DNA of 64,000 bases. Origin: Methanoregulaceae archaeon UXB-2016. GTDB taxonomy: Archaea; Halobacteriota; Methanomicrobia; Methanomicrobiales; Methanospirillaceae. How positions within the stretch are numbered: position 1 is the first letter of the stretch; each line of letters opens with the position of its first letter. The stretch covers positions 1 through 64,000 of the forward strand of contig SISS01000029.1 of assembly GCA_004332335.1 (NCBI GenBank), given 5' to 3'. Positions 47,988 through 57,039 of this stretch are shown one piece after another. Below the pieces are notes generated by a model, which saw nothing but the letters and a program-made list of their open reading frames with translations, was not told the DNA's origin and did no database searches. A program made the translations under genes and the position numbers.

Positions 47988-49793
47988 TCATTTGCCCCAG
48001 AACGGTTCGGACCGCCGGCGCATGCGCGTGTACTCCTCGAGGATCTCTTTTGCCGTGGCCGAGATGTGGCCGAGCATCTCCTTCTCGAGGACCTTGACGT
48101 GCCGCTCGGGCAGGTCGACATAGAACTCGTCGTCGACCTCGAACTGCCGCCCCACGGTCGCTCCCTCGATCGCGATCGCGACCTCGGCCCCTGCCTCGAC
48201 CTCGTGGACGTACTCGCCCGAGGACTGGATCGTCTTGAGGTGGCCGACCTTCCGGCCGTCGGTGCGGATGAGGCCCACGTCGGTTCGGAGCGTGCCGCCG
48301 AGCACGCGGACCCCGACCACGGCCGGGTTGCTCTGCCGAAAGATGCAGCCCGGGAGCACCCGGAGCTTGGCCGGGTGGATGATCCGCTCGAAACGCTGCT
48401 TCTCCATCCGCTGCCGCTCGCTGTCCCGCCACTCGACGAACTCGTCGATCAGCTGGTAGATCACCTTGGCATGGAAGACCCGTGGCAGGTCGGGGCCGCC
48501 CTCGCGCAGGAGTGCCTGGACGTCGGGGAGGAGCGGGGCATTGAACGCGAGCACGGCCCGGTAGAGCGGGGCCTTGGTCGTCTGGGCGTCCACGAGGTCG
48601 TGCCGGCTGACCGGGCCGACCGCGGCCCGCATCACGCCGATCTCCTTCGCTTCGAGCTCCTTCGAGAGCGCCTCGAGCGCGCCGATCGTATCGGCCTTGA
48701 TCACGATCCCTTCGTCTGAGAGGGTCACGTTGATCTGCGAGACCTCCTCGAGGATCTCCCGCTCGATCGTGTCGCGGTCGCCGCGGACCACGCGGAGCGG
48801 GGAGCCGGCGATCACGCGCTCGAGGCCCGGTGCCGCAACCTTCACCCCCGAGGCCGCGATGACCGAGCGGACCCGTTCGAACCGGTCCTCGGTCAGGATC
48901 TCCTTCATCGGCCGCGGCTTCAGGAGCGACTTGATCTTGGTCTGGATCACACCGTCCGCGGTCGCGAGCATCACCTGGTCGCCGACCGTGAGGGTGCCGT
49001 CGAAGAGGATCACGTCGAGGGTCATGCCGAGGCCGCGCTCCTCCTTCACCTCGAGCACGGTCCCGAGCCCCGGGCCCTGGACCTGGACGGCGAGCGCATC
49101 GCCCATGTACCGCTGGGCCAGGCCGATCATCACGAGGAGCAGGTCCGAGATCCCCTCGCCCGTGTGGGCCGAGACCGGGACGATCGCGATCGTCCGGGCG
49201 AAGTCCGTGACCCGGTCGAACCGTTCGGAGTTGAACCCGAGGTCCGAGAGCTTGCCCACGATCTCGTAGTGGCGGGTCTCCATGAACTGGGTCACACGCT
49301 CGTTCTGCTTGGCGAACGAGGCGAGGAACGGGGATTTCGGGGTCGGGCGCCAGCCGTGGACCCTGTCGATCTTGGTCAGGGCCACGACGAACGGCGTCCG
49401 GCAGTTCCGGAGGATCGAGAGGGCCTCGATCGTCTGGGGCTGGAAGCCCTCGTTGACGTCGACGACCACGATCGCCATGTCCGCAAGCGCCCCGCCCCGG
49501 GCCCGGAGCGTGGTGAACGCGTGGTGCCCGGGGGTGTCGATGAAGAGCAGGCCCGGCACCTGGGTCGCGAGCTTCTGCATCCCGGCCGATATTCCCTGTA
49601 TGGCCTCGATCGGCACGAGGGTCGCGCCGATGTGCTGCGTGATCGCGCCGGCCTCGCTCGAGACGACCGACGACCCGCGGATTCGGTCGAGCAGCGAGGT
49701 CTTGCCGTGGTCCACGTGCCCGAGCACGCAGACAATGGGTGTCCGTATTCCGCCCTGTGACAACGTCGCCGCCTCCGAAAAATGGGCCGGCAT
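47988..49793 (-). CDS. infB: Translation initiation factor aIF5B (IF-2)
   Basis: The 601-residue protein has G1 Gly-His-Val-Asp-His-Gly-Lys-Thr near residue 25, the Asp-Thr-Pro-Gly-His switch, the Thr-Lys-Ile-Asp motif, then beta-barrel and C-terminal domains typical of archaeal IF5B (about 600 residues). It promotes subunit joining. Start ATG 49793 is supported by a TATA-like ATATTAATAG on the minus strand near 49840-49849, but a TTG at 49763 following a GGAGG is also possible. Confidence 0.95.
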   Translation of the reverse strand: MPAHFSEAATLSQGGIRTPIVCVLGHVDHGKTSLLDRIRGSSVVSSEAGAITQHIGATLVPIEAIQGISAGMQKLATQVPGLLFIDTPGHHAFTTLRARGGALADMAIVVVDVNEGFQPQTIEALSILRNCRTPFVVALTKIDRVHGWRPTPKSPFLASFAKQNERVTQFMETRHYEIVGKLSDLGFNSERFDRVTDFARTIAIVPVSAHTGEGISDLLLVMIGLAQRYMGDALAVQVQGPGLGTVLEVKEERGLGMTLDVILFDGTLTVGDQVMLATADGVIQTKIKSLLKPRPMKEILTEDRFERVRSVIAASGVKVAAPGLERVIAGSPLRVVRGDRDTIEREILEEVSQINVTLSDEGIVIKADTIGALEALSKELEAKEIGVMRAAVGPVSRHDLVDAQTTKAPLYRAVLAFNAPLLPDVQALLREGGPDLPRVFHAKVIYQLIDEFVEWRDSERQRMEKQRFERIIHPAKLRVLPGCIFRQSNPAVVGVRVLGGTLRTDVGLIRTDGRKVGHLKTIQSSGEYVHEVEAGAEVAIAIEGATVGRQFEVDDEFYVDLPERHVKVLEKEMLGHISATAKEILEEYTRMRRRSEPFWGK

Positions 49794-49914
49794 TGAAAAA
49801 CAGCGCCGGCCCGGTCTGTATGATTATCACCGATCCGCTATTAATATTCATGCCCTGGGGGGCTCCGATGACATACCTTTATTATCGGAGATGCCCTATT
49901 CTCCTGGCACATCC

Positions 49915-49987
49915 GCCAGGGTGGGGTAGCTGGTTATCCTAGGGGACTGTGGATCCCCCGACCCGGGTTCGAGTCTCGGCCCTGGCC
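49915..49987 (+). tRNA. tRNA-His (anticodon GTG)
   Basis: The cloverleaf has acceptor GCCAGGG/CCCTGGC, anticodon stem GGGGA/TCCCC around CTGTGGA (anticodon GTG), and T-arm with GGTTCGAGTC. The discriminator is C, as expected for His. A TATA-like CCTTTATTATC (49876-49886) lies upstream. Confidence 0.92.
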
Positions 49988-50062
49988 TGACGCAGATGGG
50001 CTCGCCCTCTGCATTTTAACCTCTTCTTCGATCCGCTCGCCCCCGCGGCACCCTTCGGCTTC

Positions 50063-50875
50063 ATGAGTCCCCCTGTCCTACGCCTCTCCATGCTTCGGCC
50101 CTGGCGTTCACCCCTTCGCGACGCGCTCGAGGCCCTCTCGGCTGATGCGGCCGGCCGGCCCGCCCCCGCTCCTGCCGTGCTCGAGGGCCTGCCCGACCCG
50201 GTCCACAGGTACTTCGCGTTCGCCGTCCCCGCCGGTGCCGCCCCGGTCCGGTGCATGCGCCAGGAGCAGCGGGGCGCGGTCAGGGCGGCCCCCGGGGCCC
50301 GGTGGCTCCCGTACACGGCCCGGCTGTACGCGACCGCCGACCCGCCGGGATTCGTCTGGCACGCCCGCGCAGGCCCGAGCCGCTGGGCCGGGGTCGAGGT
50401 CCTCGACCGGTACAGGCTGGGTGTCGGGGAGACCCGGGTCCGCCTGCTCGGGGTCGTCCCGCTCGCCCGTACATCCGGTCCCGAGGCCGGGGCCTCGGCC
50501 CTGGTCCGGTGGCTCGGCGAGGCCGCGACCATACCGACCGCGCTCCTCCCCGGGCCGCACCTCGCCTGGGAGCCGGTCGACGCGGCCTCGGCCCGGGCCG
50601 TCCTCCGGGTCCACGGCCACGCCGTCTCGGCTGTCTTCACGTTCGACGAGGCGGGGCAGCGTCTCCGGATCGACTCGGACGACCGGTACCGCGACGTGGG
50701 CGGCCGGCCGGTCCGGACTCCCTGGACCGGATACTTTCACCGGTTCACGGAGGTGAGCGGGTTCCGGGTGCCGACCGCGGGCATCTCGGTCTGGCGCCCG
50801 GCGGGCGAACGGGCCTTCGCCGCGGTCCGACTCGCGATCGAGGCGATCCGGTACGGCGCCCCGGAACGGAAATAA
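50063..50875 (+). CDS. DUF6544-like protein
   Basis: The 270-residue soluble protein has several antiparallel beta-strand motifs with Tyr-Phe-Ala-Phe-Ala, Arg-Gln-Glu-Gln-Arg-Gly near residue 75, Pro-Pro-Gly-Phe-Val-Trp-His-Ala, and Gly-Tyr-Phe-His-Arg-Phe. This fits the DUF6544 family, a START-like or lipocalin-like fold of unknown function. It is convergent with the F420-dependent oxidoreductase. Confidence 0.75.
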   Translation: MSPPVLRLSMLRPWRSPLRDALEALSADAAGRPAPAPAVLEGLPDPVHRYFAFAVPAGAAPVRCMRQEQRGAVRAAPGARWLPYTARLYATADPPGFVWHARAGPSRWAGVEVLDRYRLGVGETRVRLLGVVPLARTSGPEAGASALVRWLGEAATIPTALLPGPHLAWEPVDAASARAVLRVHGHAVSAVFTFDEAGQRLRIDSDDRYRDVGGRPVRTPWTGYFHRFTEVSGFRVPTAGISVWRPAGERAFAAVRLAIEAIRYGAPERK

Positions 50876-50885
50876 AAAGAATGGG

Positions 50886-51854
50886 TCAGCGGAGCGCCGG
50901 CAGCAGCTCGTCCCTGGCAAAGCAGAGGAACTTCTCCTGCTCGGGCCCGGCCTGGTGGATCACGATCCGGTCGAAGCCCATGCCCTTGACCTCCTTGATC
51001 TTCGCAACGAACCCCTCGAGGTCCGGGCCGCAGATGATCTTCTCGGCGACCTTCTCCGGCGTCACGAGCTGCATCAGCTGCTCGTAGTGGCTCCAGCTCG
51101 GAAGCAGCCAGTTCAGCTCGCCCGGGAAGGCCACGATCGGCCACCACCTGTAAGCGATCTCCTTCGCCTTCGCCTCGTCCTCGTGGTAGCAGAACGAGAT
51201 CTCGGCCATGCAGGGCTTGCCGATCCCACCCCCCGCCTTGAACGCGCCCATCGCGGCCATCGCCTGGGCCGGGTCCGAGAGGACGTGGATCAGCTGGTCT
51301 CCGGACTCGGCGGCGACCTTGGCCGCGAAGGGGCCCATGCCCGAGACGATGATCGGCGGAAGCGTCCTGGGGAGCGAGAAGAGTCGGGCCTTCTCGACGA
51401 TGTAGTAGGTGCCGTAGTAGTCCGTGACGTCCCCCTTCCAGAGTGTCCGGATCACGTCGATCGCCTCCTTCATCATCTCGATCCGGACCGTCGCGGGCGG
51501 CCAGCGGTCCCCGAGGATGTGCTCGTTGAGGTTCTCGCCCGAGCCGATCCCGAGCTCGAAACGTCCTTCCATCAGGGACGCGGTCGTCGCGGCCATCTGG
51601 GCCACGATCGCCGGGTGATACCGGATGGTCGGGCAGGTGACCCCTGTCGAGACCTTCACCCGCTCGGTCACGGCCGCGATCCCGCCGAGCACGGTCCAGC
51701 AGAACGGCGACTGCCCTTCGGTCCGGTTCCAGGGGTGGTAGTGGTCCGTGATGCTGACGAAATCGAAGCCCGCCTCCTCGGCCAGGGCTGCGTTCTTGAC
51801 AAGGGTCGGAGCGTCATGCTCCTCGGTGTTCAGCTTGTAGCCGATCTCGACCAT
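50886..51854 (-). CDS. F420-dependent LLM-class oxidoreductase (Fgd-like)
   Basis: The 322-residue protein, starting at ATG 51854 with GGAG upstream, is a luciferase-like TIM barrel (Met-Val-Glu-Ile-Gly-Tyr-Lys, Ser-Ile-Thr-Asp-His-Tyr-His-Pro-Trp, Gly-Ser-Gly-Glu-Asn-Leu-Asn-Glu). The Gly-Ser-Gly-Glu-Asn and Trp-Pro/Trp-Trp-Pro segments are those of the F420-dependent glucose-6-phosphate dehydrogenase group. Actual substrate in methanogens is uncertain; secondary-alcohol or sugar-phosphate oxidation are possibilities. Confidence 0.85.
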   Translation of the reverse strand: MVEIGYKLNTEEHDAPTLVKNAALAEEAGFDFVSITDHYHPWNRTEGQSPFCWTVLGGIAAVTERVKVSTGVTCPTIRYHPAIVAQMAATTASLMEGRFELGIGSGENLNEHILGDRWPPATVRIEMMKEAIDVIRTLWKGDVTDYYGTYYIVEKARLFSLPRTLPPIIVSGMGPFAAKVAAESGDQLIHVLSDPAQAMAAMGAFKAGGGIGKPCMAEISFCYHEDEAKAKEIAYRWWPIVAFPGELNWLLPSWSHYEQLMQLVTPEKVAEKIICGPDLEGFVAKIKEVKGMGFDRIVIHQAGPEQEKFLCFARDELLPALR

Positions 51855-51981
51855 GGTGTCTCCTCGGGCCCATGGGGCCATACCGGGTCATGAACTACGG
51901 GCCGGTTCTTAATCCTGCGCCGGCCATGAGCATGGGCTCGTCGAGATAGGTTCTTCTAGCTCCCCGGGCCATTGGGGGGAC

Positions 51982-52587
51982 ATGCAGCAGACCCGAGCGG
52001 GGGCCGAGAGGGCGGCCGCCCGGCGCCTGTGCCGCCGCATGCTCCTGCTCGCCCTCGCGGTCGGCCTGGGGGTCACGGCAGCGGCAACGGGCATCGTCCT
52101 CACAATCCCGGATCGAACGGCCGCACCGGGCGCAAACCTGACTCTCCCGGTCACCGTGGCCGGCGCCCTCGACCTCGGCGGCGTCGACCTCGTCGTCGGC
52201 TACGACCCGGCCGTGCTCCGGTTCGTCTCGGCCGCACCGGGCAGCCTTGCCGACCGCCCAAGAATCCAGGCGAACGAGAGCGTGCCCGGCACGGTCCTGG
52301 TCTCGGTCACGAGCCCGCGCCCGGTCACGGGCGACGGCCCGCTCGTGGCCCTGACCTTCGCTGCGATCGGATCTGCCGGCGCCCGTTCGACCGTGGCCCT
52401 CGAGGCCCGTAACGCAGTCACGGTCGACGGGGACCCTGTCCAGGTCGAGACGACGGGCGGCACGGTCTCGGTCGGCGGCGGCGGACGGGTTCCGCTCTCG
52501 CTCGCGGTCGTGTTCGGGGGGCTCGGCGTGGCCTCGGTTGCGGCCGCGCACGGACGGGTGAAAAAGAAAAAGGGCGGGGTCTCCTAG
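51982..52587 (+). CDS. Cohesin-like surface protein
   Basis: The 201-residue protein starts with Arg-rich residues and an N-terminal hydrophobic signal (Leu-Leu-Leu-Ala-Leu-Ala). The middle has the cohesin/CBM-like pattern: Asp-Leu-Gly-Gly-Val-Asp-Leu-Val-Val-Gly-Tyr-Asp-Pro and Leu-Val-Ala-Leu-Thr-Phe. A C-terminal transmembrane helix followed by a Lys cluster (Arg-Val-Lys-Lys-Lys-Lys) anchors it. Outward-facing adhesion or complex assembly is inferred; no dockerin is seen in the window. Confidence 0.78.
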   Translation: MQQTRAGAERAAARRLCRRMLLLALAVGLGVTAAATGIVLTIPDRTAAPGANLTLPVTVAGALDLGGVDLVVGYDPAVLRFVSAAPGSLADRPRIQANESVPGTVLVSVTSPRPVTGDGPLVALTFAAIGSAGARSTVALEARNAVTVDGDPVQVETTGGTVSVGGGGRVPLSLAVVFGGLGVASVAAAHGRVKKKKGGVS

Positions 52588-54011
52588 GTCGTCCCGCCGA
52601 ACGAGTCGAGATTGAGCTGGAAGGTGTCGTCGACAAAGTCCACGACCCGGGCCCGCGCGGTCTCGCCCTCGATCGGAACCGGGTAGCACCCGGTCAGGCA
52701 GCCCGTGCAGAGGTTGTCGCAGTCGTGCCCGATCGCCCGCACGAGCGCCTCGAGCGAGATGTAGTGGAGCGAGGTCGCCGTCACGGACGCGCAGACCTCG
52801 TCCTGGTCCCGGGTGGAGGCGATCAGCTCCTCGCGCGTGGGCATGTCCACGCCCAGGTAGCAGGGGGCCTTGATCGGTGGCGACCCGATCCGCATGTGGA
52901 CCTCCCTTGCGCCGGCGTCCCGCATCAGCTGGAGGATCCGCCGCGAGGTCGTGCCGCGCACGATCGAGTCGTCGATCAGGACGATCGCCTTCCCCTCGAG
53001 ATGCTTCCGGATCGGGTTCAGCTTGATCCGCACGGCCTGCTCTCGGGCGACCTGGGTCGGCATGATGAAGGTCCTGCCCATGTAGCGGTTCTTGATCAGG
53101 CTCTCCAAGAACGGAAGGCCCGAGACCTGCGAGTGCCCGATCGCATAGGCTGTGCCCGAATCGGGCACCGGGCAGACCGCGTCCGCCTCGACCGGGGCCT
53201 CCTCGTGGAGCTTCTGGCCGATCGTCCGCCGGACGTCGTAGACGAGCACGCCGTCGATGATCGAGTCGGCCCGGGCGAAGTAGATGTACTCGAAGATACA
53301 GTGCGCGACCCGGTTGGCGATCGCGATCTGCGTCGAGCTGATCCCGTCGGCATTGATCCGCACGAGCTCGCCCGGTGCGATATCGCGGATGAGGTGGCCT
53401 GAGAGGGCGTCGATCGCGACCGACTCGGAGGCCACGATATACCCGCCCGGGGACGTCCCGAGGCAGAGGGGCTTGATCCCGAGCGGGTCGCGAAACGCAT
53501 AGAGCGCGCCCTCGTTGGCCATCACGACCGAGTACGAGCCCCGAAGCCGGGCCATGCAGAGCCGGACCGCGTCCTCGATCGAGGCCGAACGGCGGAGCTC
53601 GTCCGCAATCAGGGTCGCGATAACCTCCGTGTCCGTGGTCGTGCAGAAGATCTGGCCAGCGTGCTCGAAGGCCGAGCGGAGCTCGCGCGTGTTCACCAGG
53701 TTGCCGTTGTGAGCGATGGCGAACGAACGCCCCATGAACTGGAAGTTGAACGGCTGGATGTTCTCGGGCGTATTTGCGCCGGTCGTCGGATACCGAACGT
53801 GGCCGATCCCGACCTCTCCCGGAAGCCCCTTCAGCGTCTCGGTGTCAAAGACCTCGGCGACGAGCCCCGGACCCTTGTGTTTCCGGAGACGGTCGCCATC
53901 AAAAACAGAGATCCCCGCGCTCTCCTGACCCCGATGCTGAAGTGCATACAGGGCGTAGTAGAGCGGGAGTGAGACACCGCCAGCATCGACGATGCCAACG
54001 ATTCCGCACAT
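52584..54011 (-). CDS. purF: Amidophosphoribosyltransferase
   Basis: The 475-residue protein starts Met-Cys-Gly-Ile-Val-Gly with catalytic Cys2, has the Ntn glutaminase domain to ~230 and a phosphoribosyltransferase domain with the PRPP loop Val-Leu-Ile-Asp-Asp-Ser-Ile-Val-Arg-Gly-Thr-Thr. Cys residues near the C-terminus (Cys-Asp-Asn-Leu-Cys-Thr-Gly-Cys-Leu) match the 4Fe-4S-containing PurF group. It makes phosphoribosylamine in purine synthesis. It lies 6 bp after the L37e stop. Confidence 0.96.
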   Translation of the reverse strand: MCGIVGIVDAGGVSLPLYYALYALQHRGQESAGISVFDGDRLRKHKGPGLVAEVFDTETLKGLPGEVGIGHVRYPTTGANTPENIQPFNFQFMGRSFAIAHNGNLVNTRELRSAFEHAGQIFCTTTDTEVIATLIADELRRSASIEDAVRLCMARLRGSYSVVMANEGALYAFRDPLGIKPLCLGTSPGGYIVASESVAIDALSGHLIRDIAPGELVRINADGISSTQIAIANRVAHCIFEYIYFARADSIIDGVLVYDVRRTIGQKLHEEAPVEADAVCPVPDSGTAYAIGHSQVSGLPFLESLIKNRYMGRTFIMPTQVAREQAVRIKLNPIRKHLEGKAIVLIDDSIVRGTTSRRILQLMRDAGAREVHMRIGSPPIKAPCYLGVDMPTREELIASTRDQDEVCASVTATSLHYISLEALVRAIGHDCDNLCTGCLTGCYPVPIEGETARARVVDFVDDTFQLNLDSFGGTT

Positions 54012-54017
54012 TGAAGG

Positions 54018-54200
54018 TCAGTGCGTCGGTACTTTTGGCCGCTTCGAGGTCCAGTCGTAGCTGCGCATCCGGCTTGAACGGCCGAACCCGCATTTCGAGC
54101 AGACTTTGTGCCTGAGGTGGAACGAGATCGACCCACATCGCCGACAGGCGATGTGGCTCTGCTTGTTCCGCTTCCCCATCGATGGTGTGCCTTTGGACAT
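54018..54200 (-). CDS. rpl37e: Ribosomal protein L37e
   Basis: The 60-residue protein begins [10 protein letters not shown] and has the zinc motif Cys-Arg-Arg-Cys ... Cys-Ser-Lys-Cys. It is a large-subunit protein. It is in one unit with lsm upstream (11 bp gap) and purF downstream. Confidence 0.97.
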   Translation of the reverse strand: MSKGTPSMGKRNKQSHIACRRCGSISFHLRHKVCSKCGFGRSSRMRSYDWTSKRPKVPTH

Positions 54201-54211
54201 GCAACTCCTCC

Positions 54212-54442
54212 TTACTGGTTATGTGACGGCGAAATGTAAATCACGTTGTCGCCGCGGACGATCAGCGTACCGATCCTTGTGGGCGTACCATCCGTGACTT
54301 CCTCGGCCTGATCGAGGACGAGGTTCATATGCACGTCGTATCCCTGCAGCACGCCGCGGAGCTCCCGATCGCCTTTAAGTGAGACGATCACCGGCTCGCG
54401 GTTCAGCACCTGGTCAAGTATATCCAGCGGCCTTTTCGACAT
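54212..54442 (-). CDS. LSm (Sm-like) RNA-binding protein
   Basis: The 76-residue protein has Sm1 [13 protein letters not shown]-x-Gly-Tyr-Asp-x-His-Met-Asn-Leu and Sm2 Leu-Ile-Val-Arg-Gly-Asn(Asp)-Asn-Val. It forms heptameric rings on U-rich RNA. Start at ATG 54442; the long frame upstream is antisense. lsm-L37e is a widely conserved archaeal pair. Confidence 0.93.
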   Translation of the reverse strand: MSKRPLDILDQVLNREPVIVSLKGDRELRGVLQGYDVHMNLVLDQAEEVTDGTPTRIGTLIVRGDNVIYISPSHNQ

Positions 54443-54553
54443 CTCTCTCCCCCGATCCACCTGGAGTACAGTATGTGAGCGAGCGCGGTATATAACCATA
54501 GCGCAGGGGTCACCATCACGGTATTTATGGCTGAATCGCGCCATAGCTGACCG

Positions 54554-55051
54554 ATGGCGCCGATCATCATCAGGAAACGGCATACCGTTCGGAAGGGGGA
54601 GGCGACCGAGCTCGTGCGCCGGCTCGAGGAGGAGCTCGGGGCCGAGGCCGGTATCTTCAACGCCGATCGGATCGAGGTGGCCGAGACCGGGGGATCGCTC
54701 CGGTTCTACCTGCTTGACAAGCGCCCCCTGCTCTTCGAACGGGACGGAGTCCTCTTTCCGACGCTCCACGGCGCGATGGCCCGGCCGTTTACGGCACGCC
54801 GGATCACGGTCGACATGGGTGCGGTCAGGTTCGTCGTGAACGGAGCCGATATCATGCGCCCGGGAATCGTCGGCGTCTCGGACGACATCCTCGCGGGTCG
54901 CCCGGCGCTCGTGGTCGAGGAGCGGCACGGCAAGCCGCTCGCGGTCTGCCTCGCCCGCATGGATGCCGAAGCGATGCGCGCCGAGACTGCAGGCAAAGTC
55001 TGTAAAAATATCCACCACGTGGGAGATGAGATCTGGGGTCTCGAGGTCTGA
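54554..55051 (+). CDS. PUA-domain RNA-binding protein
   Basis: The 165-residue protein has an archaeal N-terminal domain (residues 1-75) and a C-terminal PUA domain (from ~78: [19 protein letters not shown], Gly-Lys-Pro-Leu-Ala-Val). It resembles the MCT-1/DENR-like or DUF1947-PUA archaeal proteins linked to translation. Divergent from lsm. Confidence 0.85.
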   Translation: MAPIIIRKRHTVRKGEATELVRRLEEELGAEAGIFNADRIEVAETGGSLRFYLLDKRPLLFERDGVLFPTLHGAMARPFTARRITVDMGAVRFVVNGADIMRPGIVGVSDDILAGRPALVVEERHGKPLAVCLARMDAEAMRAETAGKVCKNIHHVGDEIWGLEV

Positions 55052-55065
55052 TCGGAGAAAGGAAT

Positions 55066-55073
55066 ACTTAAAT
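55066..55073 (+). promoter_or_regulatory. TATA box of sepF
   Basis: ACTTAAAT is centred about 28 bp before ATG 55098, so the sepF message should be leaderless. Confidence 0.55.
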
Positions 55074-55097
55074 ACGCATGGAGGCCAGATTTTGGGT

Positions 55098-55478
55098 ATG
55101 GCTTCCAAGATTCTCGACTCTCTCCTGGGCAAGAGCGCAGTCCCGAAAGAGGATGACTATATGGAGCTCGACCTCACGACGTTCGAGACCCAGTCCCCCG
55201 ACGACGAGCCCGCATCGTCCTATGTCAAGATCGCCGCGATCTCCAGCCTCAAGGACACGCCGAAGATCAAGGACGAGATCTACAACGGCAATATCGTGAT
55301 CGCCGATATCTCGCAGCTGAAGCTCGACAAGATCACGTACGAACGCGTCCTCAAGGATCTGAAGGAGGTCGCGAAGGATGTCAACGGCGACATCGTCGGC
55401 CTGGGCGACCAGCGCTACGTCGTGATCACGCCTCAGTCGGTCAAGATCTCGCGCGAGAAGATCGTCGGGGGATTCTAG
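55098..55478 (+). CDS. sepF: SepF-like cell division protein
   Basis: The 126-residue protein begins at ATG 55098 with [11 protein letters not shown], a membrane-targeting amphipathic helix. It has an acidic linker, then the SepF core from ~45 (Ala-Ala-Ile-Ser-Ser-Leu-Lys-Asp, Gly-Asn-Ile-Val-Ile-Ala-Asp-Ile). It anchors FtsZ in FtsZ-dividing archaea. Its TAG stop overlaps the next GTG, coupling it with zpr1. Confidence 0.92.
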   Translation: MASKILDSLLGKSAVPKEDDYMELDLTTFETQSPDDEPASSYVKIAAISSLKDTPKIKDEIYNGNIVIADISQLKLDKITYERVLKDLKEVAKDVNGDIVGLGDQRYVVITPQSVKISREKIVGGF

Positions 55479-56029
55479 TGGAAGAGGGAGCCGCGGGCGG
55501 CCAGCGGACGGTCGTGAACGGACCGTGCGCGACCTGCGGCGAGGAGGTCGAGTATATCTACCAGACCGAGACGATCCCATACTTCTCCGATATCCTGATC
55601 GTCTCGGCCTCCTGTCCTGCCTGCGGGTACCGGTACACGAATACCCAGATGCTCCACGAGGGCGATCCCATGCGCCACACGCTCCGCGTGGAGTCCGTCG
55701 ACGACCTCTCGGTCCGGGTGGTGCGGTCGATGAGCGCGACCCTCCGGATACCCGAGCTCGGGGTCGAGATCGACCCGGGCCCGTCCTGCGAGGGCTTCGT
55801 CACGAACGTCGAGGGAGTCCTGGATCGGGTCCTCTCGGTCATCGAAGGAGTTCTCCTCTGGGCCGAGGACGATGAGCGGACCCGGGCGGAGATCCTCAAA
55901 GGAGAGATCGCCGGAGTCAAGGCCGGCGAGTTCCCGATCACGCTGATCATCGAGGACCCGACGGGCAACTCGCTGATCGTCTCGGACCGGGCGACGAGGG
56001 AGCCGTTCGCCTGCGACGACGGGGTATAG
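55478..56029 (+). CDS. ZPR1-type zinc-finger protein
   Basis: The ~183-residue protein starts at GTG 55478, overlapping the sepF stop by one base. It has Cys-Ala-Thr-Cys and Cys-Pro-Ala-Cys, the ZPR1 zinc site, separated by 28 residues, plus the Asp-Ile-Leu-Ile-Val-Ser-Ala-Ser core. Eukaryotic ZPR1 binds eEF1A and helps fold it; archaeal relatives have one module. Confidence 0.88.
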   Translation: MEEGAAGGQRTVVNGPCATCGEEVEYIYQTETIPYFSDILIVSASCPACGYRYTNTQMLHEGDPMRHTLRVESVDDLSVRVVRSMSATLRIPELGVEIDPGPSCEGFVTNVEGVLDRVLSVIEGVLLWAEDDERTRAEILKGEIAGVKAGEFPITLIIEDPTGNSLIVSDRATREPFACDDGV

Positions 56030-56046
56030 GGCCCCGCCTCTTTTTT

Positions 56047-57039
56047 CTACTCGATCGCGACGTCGCCGAGCCGGATCTCGGGCTCGGCCGTGCACCGCCC
56101 GACGAGCTGTGCCCCCGGCACGGCCCGGACGACGCCGTCGGCCTCGTTCTCGGGGACGACGAGCGCGAAGCCCATGCCCATGTTGAATGTCCGGTACATC
56201 TCGGGTGTTGAGACGCCGCCCTGCTCCTGGAGCCAGGCGAAGACCGGAGGCGGGGTGATCGGATCGTCGATCACGAAGCCGTACCGGGTCAGGCGGTTGA
56301 GGTTCAGAAGTCCTCCGCCCGTGATATGGCACATCCCGTGGACCTCGTGCGCGGCCGTGATCGAGAGCACCTCGCTGTAGATCCGGGTCGGGGTCAGGAG
56401 CTCGCGCCCGAGGGTCGAGTCGCCGAACGGCTGGTCGTACCCGCCGTGCGCCTCCGCGATCCGGCGGGCCAGAGAGAGCCCGTTCGAGTGGACCCCCGAC
56501 GAGGGCAGGCCGACCACGAGGTCGCCGGGGCGACAGGCCTCGCCCGAGACCACGAGCTCGCGCCGCTGGACGCCGAGCACGGCCCCCGCGAGGTCGAGTC
56601 CGTTCACGAGCCCGGCGAGCGTCGCAGTCTCGCCGCCGACGATCGAGAGGTTCGCGAGCCTGGCCCCCTCGTTCAGCCCGCGGCCGAGCGAGGCCATCTT
56701 CGCCGTGTCGATGCGGTCGGTGGCGATGTAGTCGACGAACGCGACCGGCTCCAGGTTCATCACGTAGAGGTCGTTCACGTTCATGGCGATACAGTCGATC
56801 CCGACCGTGGACCAGTCCCCGACCGCATCCGCGATCAGCATCTTGGTCCCGACCCCGTCGGTCGCAAGCGCGAGCACGTACGGTCCGAACTCGATCAGCC
56901 CGGCAAAATGGCCGAGGCCGCCGATCGGGGCGTTCGCCCCCTGGCGGCGATAGGTCAGCTCGCGCACGAGCGCGGCGACCCCGTCGGCCTCGAGGCGGAT
57001 ATCGACGCCCGCCTCGCGATAAGCCTGGTCATTCGTCAT
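56047..57039 (-). CDS. purM: Phosphoribosylformylglycinamidine cyclo-ligase
   Basis: The 330-residue protein has Tyr-Arg-Glu-Ala-Gly-Val-Asp-Ile, Gly-Gly-Leu-Gly-His-Phe, the Gly-Thr-Lys signature, Gly-Gly-Glu-Thr-Ala-Thr, and Ile-Thr-Gly-Gly-Gly. It makes AIR from FGAM with ATP. It overlaps the aspartokinase gene by 11 bp and is downstream of it. Confidence 0.95.
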   Translation of the reverse strand: MTNDQAYREAGVDIRLEADGVAALVRELTYRRQGANAPIGGLGHFAGLIEFGPYVLALATDGVGTKMLIADAVGDWSTVGIDCIAMNVNDLYVMNLEPVAFVDYIATDRIDTAKMASLGRGLNEGARLANLSIVGGETATLAGLVNGLDLAGAVLGVQRRELVVSGEACRPGDLVVGLPSSGVHSNGLSLARRIAEAHGGYDQPFGDSTLGRELLTPTRIYSEVLSITAAHEVHGMCHITGGGLLNLNRLTRYGFVIDDPITPPPVFAWLQEQGGVSTPEMYRTFNMGMGFALVVPENEADGVVRAVPGAQLVGRCTAEPEIRLGDVAIE

